Below, in pieces: positions 24,309 through 33,115 of a stretch of 64,000 nucleotides of DNA. Each line of letters begins with the position of its first letter. Within the stretch, counting starts at the first letter, position 1. The notes under the pieces were generated by a model that was given only the letters and a program-made list of their open reading frames with translations, had not been told where the DNA came from and did no database searches. The position numbers and the translations under genes were made by a program. This DNA comes from Mucilaginibacter sp. L3T2-6 (lineage in GTDB: Bacteria > Bacteroidota > Bacteroidia > Sphingobacteriales > Sphingobacteriaceae), in contig NZ_JAUMKC010000004.1 of assembly GCF_030519355.1 (NCBI RefSeq), positions 186,001 through 250,000 of the forward strand. The letters run 5' to 3'.

Positions 24309-25991
24309 ATGTTTTACTGGTTATTTACCGCCGTTGTATTAGCTGCTATCCTTATCGGTTTTTACATTTATAATTATTTTGACAAGCTTAACACAACACG
24401 CAGAAATTTAGAAAGAATTCAGAACAAATGGGGAAGGCCGGTAAATGCCCGCCGTAACTTTAAATTAATAGCCGCCTACCTTAATGGTTATGAAGGTCCC
24501 GACAAACTCTCGGGGACTATTGCTGAAGACCTGGACCTGAATAACCTGTTCAATTATATCGATCGAACCAACTCTAAGCCGGGTAAACAATACCTATACA
24601 AAAGGCTGTTTACACCAGAGACCAGCTTCGAATCGCTGCTTAAATTCGATAAAAAAATAGATGCTCTTAACATGCCGCGGCCCGACCAGGAACGTATAGA
24701 GCTTGAACTGGCCCGCCTCAACAGCCCCGATGCCTACTTCCTGGCCGAATTGTTTTTAAAGGAGCATGAGTTTTTGCTGGTGCCATTGATGAGCATATAT
24801 ATTCGCATCTCATGGATCGCTATTATAGGCCTGATTATTTCGATGTTCGTCGTGCCGACGCTGGTAAGCTTTATGGTGCTGGTAGCCCTGATAATCGGCA
24901 ATATTGCCCTGCATTACGGAACCCGTACAAAAATATCGTCGTACACCCGTTCGTTGCCACAACTGATCATACTGCATAGTGTGGCTAAACGCCTGTCGAA
25001 GAAGCTTACCCTCGAAAACGATGAGCAGCTTAGGATCAGCCTTAACCAGCTTGCCGGCCTTAACCGCACTTTACGTATGGTTAACTTTGAAAGCAAAATA
25101 GCAGGCAACCCGGATAATTTCAGCTTTGCAGTTTATAAATTTATAAAAATGCTTTTCCTGCTGGAGCCGCTGATGTTTATATCGTCGGTTAAGCGCATCA
25201 ATAAATACCGTAAGGATATCGAAGTATTATATAAATATGTGGCCGAAATAGATATGCTGATAGCCATTCAGTCCGTTAGGGTAGGGCTGCCACATTACAG
25301 CAAGCCGGTTTTCTATACCGAAAATATGAAGATGGAATTGGATGAAATGTACCATCCGCTCATCTATAACTGCGTGCCAAACTCTATCCACACCCGTACT
25401 GATGAGGGTGTGCTGATAACAGGCTCGAATATGTCGGGTAAAACTACTTTTATCCGCTCTATAGCCATAAATACGCTGCTGGCGCAAACCTTATATACAA
25501 CCTGTACAGCCAGCTATAAAGCACCGCTTTTGCGCATACAAACCAGTATACGCACTACCGATGACCTGGGCGAGCATAAGAGCTATTTCCAGGCCGAGGC
25601 ACTGTCAATACTGGATATTATCAACCAAAGCGGAGGCGACCAATCTGTTAAGAGCCTGATCATTATTGATGAAATTTTCCGCGGTACAAATACCATTGAG
25701 CGTATTGCGGCTGCTAAATCCGTACTTACTTACCTTACAGAAAATAAAAATTTTGTGTTCGTATCGACGCACGACCTTGAGCTTGCCGAATTGCTCGACA
25801 ATGATTATGCTGTTTACTCGTTCGAAGAGACAGTTAATGATACCCGCCTCGTATTCGATTATAAGATGAAGACAGGCGTATTAAAGAACAAGAATGGTAT
25901 TGCTATTCTCGAAACTATCGGCTACCCGGAAACAGTTGTAGAAGATGCCTACATTGTAAGCGAGGAACTAAAGCGAAAGTACGTTCTATAA
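24309..25991 (+). CDS. Membrane-anchored MutS-family ATPase
   Basis: The 560-residue protein has an N-terminal membrane helix (about 4-22) and two more central helices (about 155-205). The MutS helical core follows, then the C-terminal ATPase with Walker A GSNMSGKT (372-379), Walker B LIIIDEIFRGTN (450-461) and the STHD switch. The mismatch-binding domain of MutS (with its Phe-x-Glu wedge) and the connector are absent, so it is not the repair protein. Such proteins occur widely in Bacteroidota and have no proven role; a function at membrane-linked DNA is speculation. It is monocistronic with a strong terminator. Confidence 0.85.
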   Translation: MFYWLFTAVVLAAILIGFYIYNYFDKLNTTRRNLERIQNKWGRPVNARRNFKLIAAYLNGYEGPDKLSGTIAEDLDLNNLFNYIDRTNSKPGKQYLYKRLFTPETSFESLLKFDKKIDALNMPRPDQERIELELARLNSPDAYFLAELFLKEHEFLLVPLMSIYIRISWIAIIGLIISMFVVPTLVSFMVLVALIIGNIALHYGTRTKISSYTRSLPQLIILHSVAKRLSKKLTLENDEQLRISLNQLAGLNRTLRMVNFESKIAGNPDNFSFAVYKFIKMLFLLEPLMFISSVKRINKYRKDIEVLYKYVAEIDMLIAIQSVRVGLPHYSKPVFYTENMKMELDEMYHPLIYNCVPNSIHTRTDEGVLITGSNMSGKTTFIRSIAINTLLAQTLYTTCTASYKAPLLRIQTSIRTTDDLGEHKSYFQAEALSILDIINQSGGDQSVKSLIIIDEIFRGTNTIERIAAAKSVLTYLTENKNFVFVSTHDLELAELLDNDYAVYSFEETVNDTRLVFDYKMKTGVLKNKNGIAILETIGYPETVVEDAYIVSEELKRKYVL

Positions 25992-26029
25992 AAATATTTT
26001 AGAACGCTATATTCGATTTTAGACAGCAT

Positions 26030-26061
26030 GCCCGGAAGTTTTTTGCTTTCGGGCTTTTTTT
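26030..26061 (+). terminator. Strong terminator after the MutS-like gene
   Basis: GCCCGGAAG (26030-26038) and CTTTCGGGC (26046-26054) form nine pairs with one wobble and a 7-nt loop, followed by seven T (26055-26061). It lies 39 bp after the stop at 25991. Confidence 0.85.
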
Positions 26062-26072
26062 GTGCTGCCTGC

Positions 26073-26110
26073 AAAAAAAACGTACGAAGTCCCGAAGACT
26101 TCATACGTTT
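26073..26110 (-). terminator. Strong terminator after the DinB gene
   Basis: On the minus strand the arms AAACGTATGAAGTC and GACTTCGTACGTTT pair over 14 bases with one wobble and a 5-nt loop, followed by a run of T. It lies just after the stop of the DinB gene and back to back with the terminator of the MutS-like gene. Confidence 0.85.
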
Positions 26111-26122
26111 GATCCGGCTCAC

Positions 26123-26623
26123 TCAGTTGAAGCTATTCTCATCTGCGCTGGGGCCATAGCTACCCGGGATAGGAATATCCAGCAGGCGCAAAAATACGCC
26201 CAGTTGTGCGCGGTGATGCACGATCTGGCAATACGCCATGCGAATTACTTCAACTTTTTTTGATTCGCTGTAGATTTGCTCACCGTTGCGTAATACCCAG
26301 GTTTTCAGTAATTCCTCCTCGTTGGTTTTTTCCAAAGCTGCCTTTCCTTCAGCCAGCGATTTTTCCAGCAATTCCAGTAAGTCACTTGTATCATTAATTT
26401 CTGTAGGCGTATACGGCGCGGCTGCAAAGTCCAGTTCGTAGGTATCTACTACCATGCTTACCCATGATGGGAGCTCCGCTATATGAGTGGCCAAACTGCG
26501 GATATTCATGCTTTTTGGATGCGGCCTCCAGTCGAATTTATCAGTTGGGACACGCTCAAGCATTTTTCGGGTGGTTTTTGCTTCTTCCGCCATTTCCTTT
26601 AATAACATTGGGATGATTTCCAT
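26123..26623 (-). CDS. DinB-family protein
   Basis: The 166-residue protein is a four-helix DinB/YfiT-type fold. It has the metal-site histidine in LATHIAELP and the HHRAQL motif near the C-terminus, in the pattern of a triple-histidine metal site. Typical members are metal-dependent thiol transferases acting on small molecules, or proteins of unknown role induced by DNA damage. The specific reaction is unknown. It has its own terminator and no operon partner. Confidence 0.88.
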   Translation of the reverse strand: MEIIPMLLKEMAEEAKTTRKMLERVPTDKFDWRPHPKSMNIRSLATHIAELPSWVSMVVDTYELDFAAAPYTPTEINDTSDLLELLEKSLAEGKAALEKTNEEELLKTWVLRNGEQIYSESKKVEVIRMAYCQIVHHRAQLGVFLRLLDIPIPGSYGPSADENSFN

Positions 26624-26725
26624 AGCTTTAAATTTTTCTTATTGTGTTTCTGTTTGTTGATACAAATAGAACACAAGCAAATGACAGCCCTATGTCAGCA
26701 GGTTTTTAGAAGAGAAAAAAAGTTG

Positions 26726-26806
26726 CAGGGGCGTATCGCATACGCCCTGAAAGACATGCAGGCAAAAGCCGGTTGTAAATCGGCGGGGGCGCATGCGATA
26801 CGCCCC
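26726..26806. repeat. Pair of GC-rich palindromes (REP-like cluster)
   Basis: GGGCGTATCGCATACGCCC at 26729-26747 is a perfect palindrome with a 3-bp centre. A related one follows at 26786-26806 (GGGGCG ... CGCCCC, with one mismatch). A smaller GCCG/CGGC pair lies between them. Two related palindromes close together are the layout of REP/BIME elements. The cluster sits between the DinB start and the HAD gene end. Confidence 0.6.
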
Positions 26807-26822
26807 TATAGTTTATAAACCT

Positions 26823-27458
26823 TTATAGTCCCATAAAATATTCCGTCAGCGACTTAAAATCGTCAAACTTTAAATCGTAATCGTCTGTATCACCAAAGCC
26901 GTAACTTACAAATACAAATGGGACACCGGCTTTGCGGCTTTCAGCGCCATCACCGGCGGTATCGCCTATATAAACAGGGTTTTTAAGGCCATGCTTTTCT
27001 GCAAGTAGTTTAATATTGTGGTTTTTAGGCATAAAGTTTACGCCATGGGCAAGCTCATCCTTTATGTGCTCGTCAATACCGGCCCAATCTATAAAAAGGC
27101 GGATAATGCCTTTCGCACAGTTACTCAGTATAAACAAGTCGTATTTTTGGGCAAGCTGGTGCAGGCCTTCGCGTACACCATCATACAAAAGGCCGCCCAT
27201 TTGCGGCAGTATTTGCTGCCGGCGCTCATTTACCATAGCGTAAATTTCCAGGCGTCTTTCCTCATCAAAGTCCGGCATAATGATGCTGATAACCTTCCTG
27301 CCTTCCATACCTACCATTTTGGCCAGTGCATCACGGGTGACGGCAATGTCAATATTCAACTCTCTGAAAATTATATTCCACGATTCGGCGTATGTGTCAA
27401 CGGCGTCCCAAAGGGTACCGTCCATATCAAAAATAAGACTGTCGGGTTTTTCTATCAT
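26823..27458 (-). CDS. HAD-family phosphatase, paralogue of the gene at 1976
   Basis: The 211-residue protein has motif I FDMDGTLWD with nucleophile D10, motif II LSNC, and motif IV GDTAGD. The cap region is helical, as in phosphoglycolate-type phosphatases. It shares the main stretches with the protein at 1976-2620 and is a close paralogue. The start overlaps the stop of the GNAT gene by 1 nt (TAATG), so the two are translationally coupled. The substrate is unknown. Confidence 0.88.
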   Translation of the reverse strand: MIEKPDSLIFDMDGTLWDAVDTYAESWNIIFRELNIDIAVTRDALAKMVGMEGRKVISIIMPDFDEERRLEIYAMVNERRQQILPQMGGLLYDGVREGLHQLAQKYDLFILSNCAKGIIRLFIDWAGIDEHIKDELAHGVNFMPKNHNIKLLAEKHGLKNPVYIGDTAGDGAESRKAGVPFVFVSYGFGDTDDYDLKFDDFKSLTEYFMGL

Positions 27459-27919
27459 TACAGGTCGATTTTGTAGCTAAAGAAATCGCTGGTTGGCTCC
27501 TGTTTGATGAACCCCATTGCCTCGTAAAGACTTTGTGCGGTATAATTATCCTTTGCGGTTTCAAGTACCACAAAAGTAGCGTTTTCTGATTTGGCAAAAT
27601 CGACTGCTGCTTTAATCAGCCCTTCGCCTATGCCTTTCCTGCGGAAACCGGCGTCTACATATAAATCGTTTAGTAACCAGTTTCTTGATGCCCTTACCGA
27701 CGATAGCCGCAAGTATAATTGCGTAAATCCGGCAGGAACGTCCTTTCCATCCTTTTCTGCCGTCGCCATAAAAATTACCGACTCATTGTTTTCAAGCCGT
27801 GCTTTTATATAGCTTTCAGCAAGCGCCAGGTTTGATGGTTGTTTATAAAATTGGCGGTATGCATCGAACAGGTATGCAATAATTCCGGCTTCGTTGGGGC
27901 CGAGTCTTCGTATGTTCAT
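27458..27919 (-). CDS. GNAT-family N-acetyltransferase
   Basis: The 153-residue protein has the acetyl-CoA loop DAGFRRKGIGEGLIKAA (the R/Q-x-x-G-x-G/A motif). It also has the motif B region with TAQSLYEAMGF, an almost canonical GNAT end. It is co-transcribed with the HAD phosphatase, whose start overlaps its stop. The pairing may mean both act on the same metabolite, but this is inference. Confidence 0.9.
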   Translation of the reverse strand: MNIRRLGPNEAGIIAYLFDAYRQFYKQPSNLALAESYIKARLENNESVIFMATAEKDGKDVPAGFTQLYLRLSSVRASRNWLLNDLYVDAGFRRKGIGEGLIKAAVDFAKSENATFVVLETAKDNYTAQSLYEAMGFIKQEPTSDFFSYKIDL

Positions 27920-27956
27920 GGTAAATATTAAAAATCAGGTATTAAAAATCTGTTAT

Positions 27957-27980
27957 TGCGAGCGAAGCAACCTCGTCGCA
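27957..27980. repeat. Short intergenic inverted repeat
   Basis: TGCGA (27957-27961) and TCGCA (27976-27980) frame a GC-rich 24-bp stretch between the GNAT start and the ROK gene end. It looks like part of a dispersed intergenic repeat family, but only one copy is seen in the window. Confidence 0.3.
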
Positions 27981-28079
27981 TGAATTGTCCTTCAAACAAT
28001 CTAATCCCTCAGAAACAGCAGGCCGCTTTCACCGGTTTGTTTTAATAGGCGGAATAACAGCCGCTGGTGTTAAGTATGT

Positions 28080-29294
28080 TTAAATGCTCACCACCTGGTT
28101 CATCACCTCTTTATCGAAATTTTCCATCACCAGTATAGCTGCGCCGATAAGCTCGGCATCAAAACCCAATTCAGATATCAGCAGCTCGGTGCCGCCGGAA
28201 AGCCGTGGAATACAATATTTATGCAGCGCCTGCTGTATGGGCGCCATTAGTATTTTGCCGACTTTTGCCCCACGACCGCTCAGCACTATGGCTTCCGGGT
28301 TCATGATGTGAATCAATATGGCAAGCGCTTTGCCGATTTTATAACCTGAGTCTGAAAACAATTCGATGGCGAACTGGTCGCCGTTATTGGCGGCAGTCAT
28401 AATCGCCTCGCTCATTTGCTTACTTTGGGCTTCGCCTGTAATTTTCAGGCTGGTAATACGCCCTTGTTTAATGCCTTCAATAGCCTTTTTTGCCACCACC
28501 AGCATCGAGGCTTCTGCCTCCAGGCACCCGCGTTTGCCGCACTCGCAAAGGGCTCCGTCCTCCAGTAAGGGGATATGGCTAAATTCACCCGCAAACCCGT
28601 TGCGTCCTCTGAACAGTTCGCCGTTAACTATCATGCCTAAACCGATGCCCCAGCTCAGGTTAATCACCATTACCTCATTCTGCAACTTCGCGATGCCAAA
28701 TTTTTGTTCGGCCAGCGCAATCAGGCTTGAATCATTGTCGATATAGGCGGGCAGCCCGGTTTCATCAGTAATGTATTGCGAGAGGCTGCGCTCTCCCGAT
28801 TTCAGGTAGGTGTAGTTAATGCCTTTTATCGGGTCGATAAAGCCCGGCATACCTATACCAATGCCTGTAATCTTTTCTTTCAGCACTCCGCAATTATCAA
28901 GATATTTATTGATGTGCTGTACCAATGTGTGCAGTGCATTATCATTACCGGCCAGCTTCAACTCAAACATCATCATATCGGCCACCGGCTGGTTACGCAG
29001 GTCCACCAACTGGATCCGGGTATTCATCTGGTCCATTGCGATAGCCAGGATGTACATGGCATCTGCATTGATGGCATACATCAGCGGGCGGCGTCCGCCG
29101 CTCGAAGGGGCATAGCCCTCCTCAACTACAAAGCCTTTTTCAATCAGCTCATTCAGCGCCTTAGCTATGGAAGGGATGCTTTTATCGAACAGCTCGCTCA
29201 ATTCCGCACATGACATCGCCCTGTCAAAATAAAGACACTTGGTTATCATGTGCTTAAGCTGCATGCCTTTCACGGTTTTCGTTTTAAGTTCCAT
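28080..29294 (-). CDS. ROK-family transcriptional regulator (NagC/XylR type)
   Basis: The 404-residue protein has an N-terminal winged helix-turn-helix (about 10-70, with SCAELSELFDKSIPSIAKALN) and a ROK sugar-kinase-like domain. It keeps the zinc motif CECGKRGCLE and the signature GIGIGMPGF. ROK regulators respond to sugars or sugar phosphates and repress catabolic genes. The family 3 glycosidase gene lies upstream on the same strand, so regulation of glucoside use is plausible. The gap between them is 544 bp and holds a tandem repeat. Confidence 0.88.
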   Translation of the reverse strand: MELKTKTVKGMQLKHMITKCLYFDRAMSCAELSELFDKSIPSIAKALNELIEKGFVVEEGYAPSSGGRRPLMYAINADAMYILAIAMDQMNTRIQLVDLRNQPVADMMMFELKLAGNDNALHTLVQHINKYLDNCGVLKEKITGIGIGMPGFIDPIKGINYTYLKSGERSLSQYITDETGLPAYIDNDSSLIALAEQKFGIAKLQNEVMVINLSWGIGLGMIVNGELFRGRNGFAGEFSHIPLLEDGALCECGKRGCLEAEASMLVVAKKAIEGIKQGRITSLKITGEAQSKQMSEAIMTAANNGDQFAIELFSDSGYKIGKALAILIHIMNPEAIVLSGRGAKVGKILMAPIQQALHKYCIPRLSGGTELLISELGFDAELIGAAILVMENFDKEVMNQVVSI

Positions 29295-29394
29295 TCAATA
29301 AACAGGCTTGTTGTGGCTCATACTACTGCAGGGAAAGCAGTTTTTTTTCATTTTCTAAAAATAAGAAAAAGGTAGAAACATGCAAGGGGAAAAC

Positions 29395-29609
29395 CGGCAT
29401 TGGCGGAAAAAACCTTTCCTAAAGCATCGCTGCAGATGGGCAAAACGCTTTTAGCCCGTAGCAAAAAACACCCCGAAAACAGGCAAAATGCGTTTTGCCC
29501 GTAACTAAAATAGCCCCTGGAATGGGTATAACCGGTTTTGCCCATCTGCAAAAAAAGCTAAAAAACGGGCATAAGGCGTTTTGGTCGTTGCATATATTCG
29601 TCATAAATT
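29395..29609. repeat. Degenerate tandem repeat, four (perhaps five) units with exact 43-bp period
   Basis: Units begin at 29438, 29481, 29524 and 29567, with exactly 43 bp between starts; a weaker unit may start at 29395. Each contains a short palindromic core, such as GGCAAAATGCGTTTTGCC in the second unit, followed by an A-rich stretch. The array fills most of the 544-bp gap between the glycosidase gene and the ROK gene. Short reading frames through it have no family likeness, so it is probably non-coding. It may serve as operators for the ROK protein. Confidence 0.7.
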
Positions 29610-29777
29610 CCTCTGTATTAGTAAATTAGTGAATTTACCTTTATGAGGGCCTCAATAATGCAAATAAATCAGCCGGAGAAATATTAAGGATTTTCTTCCT
29701 GGAAACCGGAAGAATTCAAATATACAAAATTTGGGGAATAATACCCAATAGTAATCCCGATTTTCCATTCAAAAATT

Positions 29778-29806
29778 TGCAGGGACACGGGCCTTGCGTC
29801 CCTGCA
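29778..29806 (-). terminator. Palindrome after the glycosidase gene, terminator-like
   Basis: TGCAGGGAC (29778-29786) and GTCCCTGCA (29798-29806) form a perfect nine-pair stem with an 11-nt loop, about 30 bp beyond the minus-strand stop. A T-rich stretch (AAATTTTTG) follows on that strand. It could also be a REP element. Confidence 0.5.
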
Positions 29807-29838
29807 TCGTTAAGTGAAAGACAATAAAACCTTTTACT

Positions 29839-32241
29839 TTATTTAACTACCTCAAACTCCTTTTTAAGCTTAATATCTTCTGAGGATTGCCCGATCATCA
29901 CCATAAATTTACCGGGCTCAACGGTCCAGTTATTGTTTTTGTCGAGGATGGCCAGGTCGTCGGGGTGCAGGGTGAAGGTTACGGTTTTCTTTTCGCCGGG
30001 ATTTAGCGTGATGCGCTCAAAGCCGCGCAGGTCATATTCGTAAACAGTAACACTGCTAACTTCCTGTTTCAGATAAAGCTGTACTACATCGTCGCCTTTG
30101 CGTTTCCCGGTATTGCTTACGTCAACCGCGACTGTAATATCGCCCTGCTGGTTTTCTTTTTCGGGCGATACCTTTAGGTTATCATAAGCAAAAGTAGTGT
30201 AGCTTAAGCCGTAACCAAAAGGATATAAGGCGCCATTCACACTGGTTTTGCCCCAGCTGTTTTTACCGCCCTGGCCTGCTTGCGATGCCGGTTTGAAAGG
30301 AAAATTAAATTCCAGCTGCCCCGTAGTTTTCGGGAAGGTGATAGATAGCTTGCCACCGGGGTTGTTATCGCCAAACAAGGTCTCGGCAATTACCCGCCCG
30401 CTCTCCGGGCCCGGAAACCATGCCTCCAAAATAGCCGGCACATATTTGTTTTCCCAGTTTACCGTAAGCGGCTGTCCGTTTATCATTACCATTACCACGG
30501 GTTTGCCGGTAGCCTGCAAAGCCTGTATCAGCTTCAATTGCCTGCCAGGCAGATTGAGCCCGGTGCGCGAAAGGCTCTCGCCCACGCGTTCTGCATCTTC
30601 GCCCACGGCGGCTATAATTACATCCGCATTTTTTGCCGCTGCCACAGCCGAATCAATGGATGCCTGTTCCTTTGCACTAAGCGGCGTTTCAATTATTTCG
30701 CTCTCCGGCCAGGTGGGGTCAATAATGTCGCAGCCTTTGGCGTACGTTACATTAGCGCCGCTGCCAACGTAGTTTTTGATGCCATCAAGAACGGTGGTAA
30801 CGGGATGGTGCGATGGTCCGTACCTGCTGATGGCATAGCTTTTATCCGCGGCCAGCGGTCCGGTCACCAATATGTTTTTAATTTTAGATTTATCCAGCGG
30901 CAACAGGTTATTCTCATTTTTCAGCAGCACCATCGATTCACGGTTCATCTGCAAGCCCATTTGCTGTGATGCTTCACTGTGTACAATTTTATCCGCGGCT
31001 TTAGGGTCTTTTACGTATGGATTATCAAATAACCCCAGCTTAAATTTTACCCTCAATACATCGGCAACACGTGAATCAAGTGTTTTCATCGATATCTTAC
31101 CCTCGCTCAGCAGATGGCGTAAAGGCATTATATAAGTTTGCGGCATGCTGAAATTGGTGCGCACGTTTAACCCGGCCTCGAAAGCCTGCCGCACGGCTTC
31201 TTCGGGCGTAGCTGCCACATGATGTTTGCTGTACAGGTATTCAACCGCCTCGCTGTCGCTCACTACATAGCCATTAAAGCCAAATTTTTGCCGCAGCAGC
31301 TCTGTTAAAAAATAATAGCTGCCGGTAATTGGCTCGCCATTCCAGTCGTTGTAGCTGCTCATTATGCCAAGCGGATGTGCTTCCTGTATTACCCTGCGGA
31401 AAGGATAAAGATAGAGCTGGTACATTTCCCTTGGCGCTACATGCGGATCGGTACGTGCTGCGCCATCGCGGCCGCCTTTGGGCACGCTGTAAACTGCAAA
31501 GTGCTTTACGGTTGATGCTGCGCCCTCTTCCTGTATGCCCAGCGTCATTTGCTTGCCCAGCTCGGCAATCAGGAATGGGTCTTCGCCATAAGTTTCCACT
31601 ACGCGGCCCCAGCGCTGGTCGCGCGATACGTCCAGGATTGGTGCATAAACATTGGTATAGCCTAAGGCCCTTGCTTCCATGCCTACAGTTTGCCCTGCAC
31701 GCCGAACCAGTTGCTTATCCCATGTACTGCCGATACCGATTGGGGCGGGCAGCGAGGTAGCCCGGTCATGGTTTAGTCCATGTATGCCTTCATTGGTAAA
31801 ATCAACCGGGATGCCCATGCGGGTTTCTTCCACAAACCATTTCTGTATAGTATTTATAGCCGATGCATGTTTGCTGTAAGGGTAGGAATATTGCGATTGA
31901 GCGGCATCTGTTTTTGAGGCAAGGCTATTGAGTTCCTCATCAATATTAGCGATCCCATCTTTCCAAACCTCATTCTTCCACGATGGAGCGGGCATTTCCT
32001 CCTTCAAAACCCGTTTATAGCCGTATAGGGTTGCCAGCTGGCAGGTTTTCTCGTCCGCTGTCATCTGGCTCAACAAATCGTCTATACGCTTTTCGATGGT
32101 TTGTGAAGGATCCTCAAAAACATCCATCTTTCCATTCTTATTGAAATCGATCCAGCCTTTATGGTAAATGTTCTTTTCCTGGGCATTGGAATGCATAGTG
32201 GTTAAGAGCAGCAGTGGCAGCAGCAGTGGCAGTTTTTTCAT
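29839..32241 (-). CDS. Family 3 glycoside hydrolase (beta-glucosidase type), secreted
   Basis: I start at the ATG at 32241, which gives a signal peptide (MKKLPLLLPLLLLTT..., ending near NAQ) and 800 residues. The frame continues upstream without family likeness. The protein has the GH3 N-terminal barrel with the nucleophile region YVVSDSEAVEYLY, the GH3 C-terminal domain, and a terminal fibronectin III-like domain. It is probably periplasmic and cuts beta-linked glucosides or xylosides. A -7 box (TATATTTG, minus strand) lies at 32261-32268. Confidence 0.92.
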   Translation of the reverse strand: MKKLPLLLPLLLLTTMHSNAQEKNIYHKGWIDFNKNGKMDVFEDPSQTIEKRIDDLLSQMTADEKTCQLATLYGYKRVLKEEMPAPSWKNEVWKDGIANIDEELNSLASKTDAAQSQYSYPYSKHASAINTIQKWFVEETRMGIPVDFTNEGIHGLNHDRATSLPAPIGIGSTWDKQLVRRAGQTVGMEARALGYTNVYAPILDVSRDQRWGRVVETYGEDPFLIAELGKQMTLGIQEEGAASTVKHFAVYSVPKGGRDGAARTDPHVAPREMYQLYLYPFRRVIQEAHPLGIMSSYNDWNGEPITGSYYFLTELLRQKFGFNGYVVSDSEAVEYLYSKHHVAATPEEAVRQAFEAGLNVRTNFSMPQTYIMPLRHLLSEGKISMKTLDSRVADVLRVKFKLGLFDNPYVKDPKAADKIVHSEASQQMGLQMNRESMVLLKNENNLLPLDKSKIKNILVTGPLAADKSYAISRYGPSHHPVTTVLDGIKNYVGSGANVTYAKGCDIIDPTWPESEIIETPLSAKEQASIDSAVAAAKNADVIIAAVGEDAERVGESLSRTGLNLPGRQLKLIQALQATGKPVVMVMINGQPLTVNWENKYVPAILEAWFPGPESGRVIAETLFGDNNPGGKLSITFPKTTGQLEFNFPFKPASQAGQGGKNSWGKTSVNGALYPFGYGLSYTTFAYDNLKVSPEKENQQGDITVAVDVSNTGKRKGDDVVQLYLKQEVSSVTVYEYDLRGFERITLNPGEKKTVTFTLHPDDLAILDKNNNWTVEPGKFMVMIGQSSEDIKLKKEFEVVK

Positions 32242-32260
32242 TTTCGGTAATTGGTTGAGC

Positions 32261-32268
32261 CAAATATA
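32261..32268 (-). promoter_or_regulatory. -7 promoter box of the family 3 glycosidase gene
   Basis: On the minus strand the sequence reads TATATTTG, a match to TAnnTTTG, 19 nt before the ATG at 32241. The implied leader is about 15 nt. It supports the chosen start. Confidence 0.5.
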
Positions 32269-32474
32269 TAGGTTGCAGTGGAGAACAGTAGCCTGCAATG
32301 GCCTAAAAAGGCGGCAAAACCAGGTTAAATCTACGATAACGATGTAGTAGCCATAGTAAAGTTGCACAGCTGCGGTTTATTGCTTGTTTTAATATTAGCT
32401 ATGCCATCCGGGTATTTGGTACAACGCATAAGAATTTACCCGTTTTATTGGCACTACTATTGTTTTTCAAAAGC

Positions 32475-32945
32475 ATGCAGCAAATATTTCCGTCAGCCAG
32501 GCACTTTTTCTCTTTTATTGTCGTCATTTTTTGTTCAACTGTATCATCCACCGCGCAAACTGTCAAGCCCGCAGAGCGTATCTGCGGCAAATGGGAGAAC
32601 ACCGAAAAAAGCCTGATTATCCGGGTTTATGTAGAGCACAATGAATTTAAGGCAAAGATTTTATGGTACGCCGATACTGAGGGTAAGCCCCTTGACTACT
32701 GGACCGACCGGCATAACCCCAACCCCGCGTTGCGGAGCCGGAAGATATTAGGCATGCAGATTTTAAGGAAACTTGAATATCACCCTAAAACCAACACATG
32801 GGAAAATGGGATGGTTTACGATTCGCGCCATGGGAGGGAATGGAACGCATCGGCGTATATCGATAAAAAAGGACTGATGCATGTGCGCGGCTACTGGCAC
32901 TTCAAATTTATCGGGAAGACGATGACTTTTTTCCGGGTGAAATAA
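32475..32945 (+). CDS. DUF2147 secreted protein
   Basis: I start at the ATG at 32475, giving 156 residues and a signal peptide of about 28 residues ending at TAQ. The mature part has ICGKWENTEKSLIIRVYVE, LDYWTDRHNPNPALRSRKILGMQIL and a C-terminal GRVxxxKFIGKTMTFFRV-like end, which are DUF2147 features. DUF2147 proteins are small lipocalin-like beta-barrels in the periplasm of unknown function. It is on its own transcript, divergent from the glycosidase. Confidence 0.85.
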   Translation: MQQIFPSARHFFSFIVVIFCSTVSSTAQTVKPAERICGKWENTEKSLIIRVYVEHNEFKAKILWYADTEGKPLDYWTDRHNPNPALRSRKILGMQILRKLEYHPKTNTWENGMVYDSRHGREWNASAYIDKKGLMHVRGYWHFKFIGKTMTFFRVK

Positions 32946-32999
32946 AATGAACACCATAAACAATCCCGGCCTGACTTAGGATCAACGCTACAGGTACCT

Positions 33000-33032
33000 A
33001 AAAAAAGCAGTGCCGCCTTGTGCAGCACTGCT
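33000..33032 (-). terminator. Terminator after the YceI gene
   Basis: On the minus strand, AGCAGTGC and GCACTGCT (plus positions 33025-33032 and 33006-33013) form an 8-pair stem, followed by a run of T (plus-strand A run 33000-33006). It lies about 84 bp beyond the yceI stop. Confidence 0.7.
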
Positions 33033-33071
33033 CCATTTTATAATGGTAGTAAGTAAGTCAGGCGTCAAACA

Positions 33072-33111
33072 CAACATCATCAACCACCCACCTGATCAAC
33101 ATCATCAACCA
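33072..33111. repeat. Two 15-bp direct repeats after the YceI stop
   Basis: CAACATCATCAACCA occurs at 33072-33086 and again at 33097-33111, 25 bp apart, just beyond the stop of the YceI gene. No function is seen; it may be a local duplication. Confidence 0.5.
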
Positions 33112-33115
33112 ATAA

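Noticed and set aside
26030-26110. One large mobile inverted element between the MutS-like and DinB genes
   Set aside because: The two hairpins are each perfect on their own and correctly placed as separate terminators of convergent genes.
29348-29604. Short minus-strand reading frames through the 43-bp repeat array
   Set aside because: Their cysteine- and phenylalanine-rich translation only reflects the repeat. They have no family likeness and no start context, and two frames overlap in the same DNA.
29438-29609. CRISPR array
   Set aside because: The units are degenerate over their whole length, there are no constant repeats with unique spacers, and no cas gene lies near.
30248-31760. Plus-strand frames opposite the family 3 glycosidase
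   Set aside because: They are long only because the opposite strand is coding; they have no likeness to any family.
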